The position numbers and the translations under genes were made by a program. Under the pieces are notes generated by a model. It was given only the letters and a program-made list of their open reading frames with translations. It was not told the origin of the DNA and ran no database searches. Shown here piece by piece: positions 56,334 through 64,000 of a stretch of 64,000 nt of DNA; the first letter of the stretch is position 1, and each line of letters starts with the position of its first letter. This DNA is from Plumapathes pennacea (lineage: Eukaryota > Cnidaria > Anthozoa > Antipatharia > Myriopathidae), in the NCBI GenBank assembly GCA_964036295.1, contig OZ038472.1, positions 7,028,001 through 7,092,000 of the forward strand. Reading direction: 5' to 3'.

Positions 56334-57130
56334 AAAATTGAAAACAGCTTTCTGTTTATGCCAACTTCTTTATGTCAAAGTTGAACAGGTGGTTCTCTAA
56401 AGAAATATTAGGATTTATTCCTAGGCTGTAAAATCTATTTTATGTTGGCGGATTTAAGTTCCAGTAGTCAGTTCCGGCTTCCAAATGAAACTTTAGCACA
56501 AAAAACATATTCCGCTCATTTGTTTGCATTGTCTATTAATTGCAGGACGCCAACATATGTGCCTCCTGAGTGCTATGCTTGCGCCGACCAGTTGATAAGC
56601 GAGTAGTCTGAGGAGACTGGGCCAGGCATTCATTGGGCATGTTTATTGATATGTCGCTAGTTAAGGGGTAATTTGGGACCACTGACCAATAAAATAGCTG
56701 GTGAAAACAATCATTTGTGTCTGCAAGTTTTCGTTCTTAGCTGACTATCTTGTTCCTTTTCTCTCTCTCTCTCATCCAATATTGTAAAAATATTACCGAA
56801 TTAATGTTTCATCTTTCTGTAAAAAGAAGATGAGAGGAAAAGAAAAAAACAAGCAGACAGGCAGACGCTTACAGAGAAAGAAAACGAACAAGGGAGCGAA
56901 AAGAGGGGTGTGGGAAAGATTGTACTTGACCGATCTAATGTTCACTGCTAGAGTTCTCTGAACCCTGCGCCTTTTCAATACTGAATTTAAAAAAAATCTC
57001 AGGTGTTTTTAAATAGGGTGTGAATTTGCCTTCCTTGTCTCTCAGTATTTTGTCCAGGTCGGTTCTGCAAAACTCAGTATAATTTGTGTTCATCATATTA
57101 TGTATCTGTACTTCCTGTCCGGTTTAAGAA
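56334..57130. other. Non-coding stretch downstream of the lectin gene
   Basis: No gene seen. A (TC)n run lies at 56757-56773. Confidence 0.35.
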
Positions 57131-57740
57131 AAAAAATGTGTTATTGCATCAAAGCTTGTCGGAATAATCTTGCTTTATCAAATCTCCAATACAAACATAC
57201 TTAGTAAAATCTATCATATTATGACAATGTGCGTGTTCGTGTCGTGATGACATTTCCTTGTGTGATTGCCTTCGTGTGTTTGCGTCCGTGCCGTTGCTTG
57301 TGTTCGTGATCGTTTTTGGCCGTTGTTGCGTCACAGTCACACGTATTTGCATTCGTTTTTTGTGCGTACCAATGTTCGTGTGATTGCCACTAGTGTTTGT
57401 GTGATTACTAAAGTTCTTGTTTCATTGAATGACCAATGTTCGTGTGATTGTCAGTGTTCGTGTGATTAACAAGTTACTATAATGTTTGTGTTCGTATGAT
57501 TACTAAAGTTTGCGGCTGTATGACTACTAATGTTTATGTTCGTATTATCACCAATGTTCGTGTGATTAATTACTAGTGCTCGTGTTCCGTATGATTACTA
57601 ATGTTCGTGTTCATGATTACTAATGTTCGTGTGTTTACCAATTTTCGTATTCGTGTTCGTCGTATGATTACTAATATTCGTGTTCATTATTATTAATGTT
57701 CGTGTGATTACCAACGTTCGTATGTTTACCAGTGTTTGTG
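57131..57740. repeat. Minisatellite of GTTCGTGTGATTACTAAT-type units
   Basis: Degenerate 12-18 base units (GTTCGTGTGATTAC, TACTAATGTTCGTG) fill 57220-57740. The left part (57150-57260) is the inverted counterpart of the segment at 37110-37190 in the dispersed repeat. This is a third, reversed copy of that piece in which the AATCACACGAACA words have expanded. Confidence 0.85.
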
Positions 57741-58365
57741 GGTACAGTAAACTGTACCACTTTCGCTCAGTTCAAAACTAGTCGACACCGTTTACTGAAA
57801 CCGAAAACCTGCACAACCTCGTGCGTGAAATATTTGGCATGCCAAAAGCGGTGCGTTTGCGAGAATCATTGATTCTTAGTGACTTAGCAGCTACCCTAGT
57901 TCAAGACATTCAGGCAGCTCCGTTTTAACTCATATACCCTCGCAGTGTTCTCAGAGAGACATAAAGGGAGACGAAGGAACCCAAAGGGAAATAGAAACAA
58001 AGTATTACAGAGAACGCGTTGCTTCACCCTGCTTGACTTTCCCGCCACGTTCTCGCATAACTCGTTGCAGTGGCAGTGCAAGTTCTGTTTGATTTACAGT
58101 CTGAAAGTATCAATCGACAGCAAATTCCATTACTGCTGTCTGAATGGGATTAAAGAGCTCTGGATCGAAATACTTGCCTCCTTCACCACATCAGCCCTTT
58201 TCTGAAATTGTAGCATGGGCGTTGTTAAGGCGTTTGATTTTTAGTTCCTTGTCACCATTTGCCTTATATATCTGGATGACATTCCCAAGATTAAAGGCGG
58301 ATTCTTGAGTTAATTTATTCTACTCGCTTTTTGTTGCTCCCAACCTCAAGTTGGAACTCTTTTTA
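57741..58365. other. No recognised gene
   Basis: Nothing convincing. AAGGCGTTTGATTT at 58229-58242 also occurs at 34044-34057. Confidence 0.3.
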
Positions 58366-59930
58366 GGAAACCCCTAATTCTTTGTTAATCGGCAGAGCTG
58401 ACTAACACATTGCGCAGCCTCAACTGGTCAGCAGCATAAAACGCGGGCGCGATGGACAGCTCCACAGGATCTTCTATCCAAATTCTGTTTGTAAACATTT
58501 TCACGACGTGTAAAAGTAGCCTGTTTTCTTTAAAAGTATTCTCAAGTAAAAAGCAGGGCCTTTTGTTTAAAAGGAGGTTAAAACTATCCTTGAGGCCCGT
58601 TTACTGGGTACTGAGATTGATGTAAGCGTGCATTCACACAGGGAACAAAAAATGGCCGTCAGGGGAGGGGCCAGGGTATTTAGAACATTATCCCGCGTCT
58701 TCTGCAAGCCCCTTGTAATGGCAGAAGGAGCTATTTTGAAACGGTTGGACAGAGAGTGGCTTCGTCTTAACACAGAAAACGGAAAGCCGTAGTTGCTCGA
58801 CAAAATGCTTAAAATACGCTAAAATTTGCCAAAAATTTGAAATGTAGCTCCCAAGGCAAAAGTAGGTGAACGAAGCCCACGTCCGGTTTGCCACTGTATA
58901 ATAATGTGTAGCTTTTGCTTTCCGAATCCTTTTGCATTGGCATGATTATACAAAAAAATGGCTAAAAAGTTGGGCGAGCTTGATATCTCCGATAAGCTCA
59001 TTTAACTTTGCTGCTCAAAGGTAAAAGTTGCTGAAGGTTGCTCGTACCAGAAAAAGCTGGTTAATTGCTCAGCAGTAAAAAGTTGCCGAGCTCAATCTAT
59101 GAAGGCTACTGCGCACACAAACACAAGTAATCACACGAACACTGGTAATCACAAGAACGCGACTCCTTAGAAATCACAAAAACACGAACGTATTTACACG
59201 AACATGTGCGACTGGGACGCAACAACGAACGCAACCATCTCACAACTGGAAACGTCATGACACGAATACGCACATTGTCATTAAGTAAATTTTAACTTGT
59301 TTGTCACAACGTAAGTGGCCGGGAGCAAATCTTAGCTAGATAGAAGTCAAGAGACCGCCAAAATTCGGTCACCATAAAGTTCCTAAGGAACCAGTGGGTA
59401 CAAGCACGGGCTAATTTGCAGCGGGATGACGCACTTCAGTTCGGTTCGGCGAATTTGCTAACGCAAAATTTGCATAAACACTAACAGCAGTTTAAAAAAC
59501 ATCATATAAAATAACTATGATACTACGCGCGTTCTGATTGGCTAAAAACACATTTCATAAAGAAGTACAAAGACACGGTTTTGTACATTCTTACAGGTGT
59601 TAACGTTAGTTATTTTATAAAATCGCCGAAGCGGCTTGTGATTTTGAATTTTTTGCCGTGTTCTCACAGCATCCCGTGTGTTTATATTAGAGTACAAAGA
59701 TATGGAAACGCGTGTTATATTGCTTAACTAAAGAAGTTCCTCCGTATTTTACGCAGTACAGCTAGTCTGTAGGTAGTCAGTTTAAAGAACGAAAACTTGC
59801 AGACATGCTATTGTTTTCACCAGCTATTTTATTGGTCTGTAGCTTAAAACTACCCCTTGACACGATCAGAGCTCGTACAATCTTGAAAAGCCCCTAAATT
59901 TGACTGCTTGTCTTGAAAAGTCCTTAAGAG
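58366..59930. repeat. 1.5-kb dispersed repeat, copy 2
   Basis: Same orientation and order as 36263-37790: AGGAAACCCCTAATTC, CCACAGGAT, GGCAGAAGGAGCTATTTTG, CACACGAACACTGGTAATCA, ACTACGCGCGTTCTGATTGG. Copies are diverged with several indels. Confidence 0.9.
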
Positions 59931-60920
59931 TAAATGTCAGTAAAAATCAAGTCAGAATCGAAATTTCGCAGCAACGGCCCAAAATTCACTTTGGCCCATA
60001 TGTTGTATACTAGTAGGGTATACACTCAAACAAAAAATGCTAAGGTTAGTTTGTTTATGAAATCGTTTTTCAGCCAGCAACGCATCAAAATCCTTTTCGA
60101 TCGTTTTGAGCCTACTGGTGACCAAAAATTGCCAATATTCAACTCGGCCTACAGTAAAAATTACTGAATTTAGAGGTGTTTTTTAGGTAATTATATACAT
60201 AACTAACCTTCTTCTAATAATTCAGCATCAATAGTCGCTCCTGGCATTATTTTCAACAGCGCTACGAGTCATAGCGTTGCCCCACTGTCCGTCATCTTGA
60301 GACTATCAAATTAGTGCATAATATCAGGAGAGAAAAAACACCCTGTGGTAACGGTACAAAATCCTTTAGATTTAGACAGAACATAGTTAAAACATTGAGA
60401 TGAGTTTGTATGAATCTATTTTCTTGGGTTCTTGTATGTACGCCGAGTGAAATGTAATCAAATTTGACTATTTTCGGAACGCGCGCAATCCTCGAAACTG
60501 AGGTCGGAAACAAAAGAGCAATTTAAAATACACTATTTTTCAGTTTCCAAGGCACTAAACATCTGTTACAGATATGACTGATTCATTTCCACACAAATGT
60601 ACTGCTATTTAAGAATACGTGCTGTGTATTCCGTTTGTTAGTCACGCGTCGTTATGTGTCACGACATGCGCTGCATTCGAAACTTTTAAAATTTGTAGCT
60701 CGGGTTTTCCTTATCTTTGTCAAGACGTCAAGGAAATGCACTTCTAAATGCACAAATCACGTTTTGTATTATTGTTTTGGTGTTGTTATTGCACAAATCA
60801 TTGTTTCTAACTTTGTTTCACGAGTCTAATATTTCGATTTGTGGAGGCGTGTTTTTTACTGATATTTGACACGGATAATTTAATTTAATTAATTCACGAA
60901 GCGCGTAAGCATAGGAGACC
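59931..60920. other. No recognised gene; upstream region of the next gene
   Basis: No coding frame is convincing. The 300 bases before 60921 are AT-rich and presumably include the promoter of the 60.9-kb gene. Confidence 0.3.
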
Positions 60921-63900
60921 ATGTCGTGTTCATTCGAGTATCTCGTTAATGGCAGTCCATGCGGTATTGATAATCAATCAAGACAGCCGAGCGATAGGGC
61001 AACTGTGCCGCTTCGAACATGCATCAAGCGAGTTGCGCCCCATAAAAAATCCCTTAAGTTTTCTGGAGTCCATTCCGAGGTAGATCTCATCCTTGCGAGA
61101 GTAGGGATTTTCGAGACTCCAGAGAACATTGCAGAAATGACAATCTACCCTGCCCATAGAGGTTCTTTGAGGATAGGATGGCGTCCGAAAACGAGAACGT
61201 GCACAGTTCCAACTGTGATCTCGGGCCACACGAAAAATGCAACAAAAGCAGAGAGAGGAGTTAGTTTTGAGCAGTCAAAGTACATAATGTAAGTTACTGG
61301 ACAGTTGTTTCCTCTTGGTTCAGGTACATAATTGCCAACACAGTTACAAAATGTTGCAATAACAAGAGCGATTGTGATTGTTTGTTCTATTTATTCCAAA
61401 CAGGAATTTGCAGAAACTGTCGCGTTCGCGTTGGGCAGCTTGGCACCTGCCGAAGACAAACCGCTGGCGAAGACGAACTGGCTCAGAGCTTCAGCGCTAT
61501 GGACTTGGTGAGGCAAAACGAACTTGGTAAATAATCATATCTAAAATAGATTGTCTTTACATCCCTTGACAGCAAAAATTCGCACTAAGTGACCCTTTGA
61601 TTACGGTCGCTAAAAACAGCTGGTCTGAAAATTCCTTTTAAAGTACTTTATAAAATGCAAAGGCGTCGTAGTTCCTTGATTAATTTTGGTAATCTTTTCT
61701 TTCATGTAATAGTGCCTCCGATTGTGCGAAGGTTATAAACCTTCCTCTGCACTTGTATGGTTTTCGTTTGTTCTCGACGTGTTTACGGTTTAGCTTCGTC
61801 AGTGAGCAACTTCGATTTTCGTTTACTAAACACCAGTAGTAAACTGGGAAACACCTTAGAACCGCTCGAAGCGAGATCTGCCAACGACCCGCTTCTTTCT
61901 CAAGCATGTCTCAATTTAAAAATAACGTTGACCATCTGTTTTCACTGTTCGTGACGTCCATCCAAAAATATTTTGACAACAACACGAACACGCAGCAGCT
62001 CCAAACGAAAATCAGATTTTTCTGATGCTTAACTGTATCAGATGCAAAATAGGTTTTTTAAAGTTCTACACCGTCATTAACAATTCAGCATAACCGGAGT
62101 ATCAAGTGACTGTCGCCTTGGCTCTAGTTTCTTGTCATTTATAACCTTCCAAAGAAATTTAGTTTGTGTACCGCAGCCGGCGTGTGCGTTTGTGGTTTAG
62201 TGTAGTCCAATAAAGAGGCAAAGAGCCATCAGACAAGTAACACCAACTGGACTCGTGTCTTCAAAATCGCGAGAAGCCACATAATTACAAACGCCATCAC
62301 AAATCACGTGATTGCCAACAACTAATCACCGTGGCTGATTCTCGACCCGCATAAAACAAAAAAATGCTTAGGGTAAAGTTTGATTCTTGCCTTTCAAAGC
62401 TTGAGTAAATTGCGCCCATCTAAATAGAAAAGTTATTGGGCATATGTACATAGGAAAATAATACTATTTTTGTCCCACTGTAGTCTCATCAAGACGACGA
62501 AATAGATAAAGAGAAGCACAGCATTTCAAAGCACTTGGAGGAAAGCCTCTGTGAGCCTCAGGAAAGTTCCGAATCAGAGGAGAGTGACCATGACGAGAAG
62601 AATAAAGAGAGCATGGAAAGCTTGAACCAGTTTCTAAGGATGCGCGATGTGAGTCCAGTTTGGCATACCTTGACAGTACCTTGGGATACTGCTAAAGATA
62701 GAGCACAAAGAGTACACTTGAGAAAGGTAGGCCAAGCTGCCAGAGCTGTCATGGAAGTGATATCGCCCCTAATGATTCACAGCGGTTGTGGAATTCGCTT
62801 TGTGCACATGAAACTGCAAAGGCCTCGCCATGCTTACCCCAGGTGAAAAGTCCAGAAAGCAATATGAAGGATGAACTTCTCGAAGCACTGGCTGAGAGTT
62901 ACCATAATGCTACGAATTGGAGCACACGTAGACAGATATTGTCTATTCTGTCTGACAAACTTTCTTTCAAGCAGTTGCAGCAGCTAATTCCAGATCTCAT
63001 GAAGTATCGCTTTGGTATAGCCCGCCACCAGAGCACTCTATGGCAGAGGTACTCGATGTTTGTGCTGCTTCAGTGCGCACATCTATTCAAGGCGTTGACA
63101 ACTTCAATGCCCAGGGAAGCAAGGCGTTCGATGATTTCGTAGACGTTGTCGAAAAGCTGGCTGATCACGGGACAACACAACACTGGAGGAAACAGTAGAA
63201 AACGCGTCTAAGAGCCTCAAAATAGTACCTTAAAGGTGATTATAAGGTATGTCTTTTTATGTCCGGATTTTATCCTTACCATTTCTTTTCCCCAGGAGTG
63301 ATCAACTTCATTTTTCTCAATTCCTCTCTTACAAACGAATTTGCTACTTGATAATTTGCAACACTTTCTTCTTGTACGCAACATTTTCTTCTTGTATGAT
63401 TCGGAGAATCTGTATTTTGAGCTCTGCAGTGAAAGGGAGAACGCTTGACGGGGGTTTTCATTGGTAATCTAGATTTAAAAAGTGCCGCTACAACTAACAA
63501 TTAGTCTAAGCACAACGCTTTTGTTTTCAGGTGCACTGTTCAGAAAGTTCACCAGTAGCTGATCACTGTCGCCAGTATTCTCTGAGCGACCCTAAAGATT
63601 GGCACTTCCAAGCTACCTGCGATCACAGTCATGACGTCATCTGCATGAGCTGCCTTGAGCTGAGTAAAACTATCAGCGACATAGAAAGTGAATGTCTAAA
63701 CTCCACCGCTGGAAACGAAGATGACTGCGAGGATCTTGCATACGCTGTTAGTGAAACCAAAACAGCTATCAACGCTTGGAAAGCTCGTCAGCTGAGATCT
63801 GTTCATCAAGATGAAGCACGAATTTCGGTTTTGGAAAAGCTGGACGAAACTACGGTGTTGATAGTCCAGGACTAGGCCATGAAGTTTCTGCCACGCAGGT

Positions 63901-64000
63901 TTCGTGAAGGCCAGTGTGATTGGTTTGCAAAACGCGGACTGCCATGGCACGTCAGTGTGGCGATAAGAAGACCCGGATCAGGGGGAAGAACTGGAATCCC
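60921..64000 (+). pseudogene. Multi-exon member of a cnidarian multicopy gene family, several lesions, runs off the window
   Basis: Exon 1 60921-61323 (ILARVGIF, AHRGSLRIGW, CTVPTVIS, PLGSG) with donor GTACAT. Exon 2 61404-61507 (GICRNCRVRV..). Exon 3 62484-63246 (acidic linker, SPVWHTLTVPWDTAKDRAQR, NDSQRLWNSL, WSTRRQILSILSDKL, LIPDLMKYRFGIARH, ASVRTSIQGVDNFNAQGSKA, YLKGDYK) with donor GTATGT. Exon 4 63531-64000 (VHCSESSPVADHC, a Cys/His cluster HSHDVICMSC, INAWKARQ, AMKFLPRRFREGQCDWF). Splice phases fit. Lesions: TAA at 61290, frameshifts near 62767, 63045 and 63215, and a TAG at 63873-63875 where the family has Trp. I recall this architecture from uncharacterised coral and anemone proteins, possibly transposon-derived; function unknown. 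Confidence 0.68.

Noticed and set aside
57149..57469. Cys/Val-rich ORFs on both strands
   Set aside because: They fall inside the degenerate GTTCGTGTGATTAC minisatellite.
61288..61294. GTAAGT at the TAA of exon 1 as the true splice donor
   Set aside because: Using it breaks the phase with exon 2 and drops the conserved TGQLFPLGSG segment present in the 18.4-kb copy, whose donor lies after GSG.

Overview
The window looks like nuclear DNA of an anthozoan cnidarian, most likely a stony coral. It is AT-rich, its genes carry spliceosomal introns (GT..AG junctions at 54.2-56.2 kb and 60.9-63.9 kb), and it holds metazoan transposons of many classes. It also has fragments of a multicopy protein family that I recall from coral and sea anemone gene sets. 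There are no bacterial-style operons, rRNA, tRNA or CRISPR arrays. Only two open frames look fully intact and recognisable: a small secreted C-type lectin gene (54.2-56.2 kb) and a Myb/SANT-like ORF belonging to a Harbinger transposon (26.0-26.8 kb). Nearly everything else is transposon or satellite DNA in various stages of decay.

Layout. 1-9005: a frameshifted Helitron (Rep plus PIF1-like helicase). A MULE split it at 1493/6720 with a 10-bp target duplication. The MULE itself carries a minisatellite made from its own end sequence, a second Helitron-like element with a 23-residue-repeat (STPR-type) ORF, a decayed SWIM-type transposase gene and a solo LTR. 9.0-12.2 kb: tandemly repeated blocks. 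12.9-15.9 kb: a decayed OTU-protease gene and a decayed RPA-like ssDNA-binding gene, divergently arranged. 16.6-20.6 kb: a large inverted repeat with arms of about 1.1 kb, enclosing an exon of the multicopy cnidarian family. 20.8-25.0 kb: two LINE remnants and MITEs.

25.6-32.5 kb: a Harbinger element (Myb-like ORF and DDE transposase, convergent) whose transposase is split by a 4.2-kb hAT-like insertion with an exact 8-bp target duplication. The hAT-like element carries a decayed multicopy gene. 33.1-35.4 kb: two more STPR-Helitron copies, one containing a MITE with a verifiable TAA target duplication. 35.9 kb: a lone signal-peptide exon. 36.3-46.5 kb: segmental repeats, a foldback element with twin ORFs, and a satellite of about 181 bp. 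46.5-53.7 kb: a tandem duplication of about 2 kb plus the longest STPR-Helitron copy. 54.2-56.2 kb: the C-type lectin gene. 56.2-60.9 kb: a diverged copy of the 36-38 kb block and a minisatellite. 60.9-64.0 kb: a multi-exon copy of the cnidarian multicopy gene with several disabling lesions, running off the window.

The strongest candidates for something undescribed are the STPR-ORF Helitron-like family (five copies here), the foldback element with paired outward ORFs and inward promoter-like motifs, the OTU/RPA pair, and the cnidarian multicopy gene whose intron position is conserved between two loci. All calls come from reading the sequence; no database search was run.
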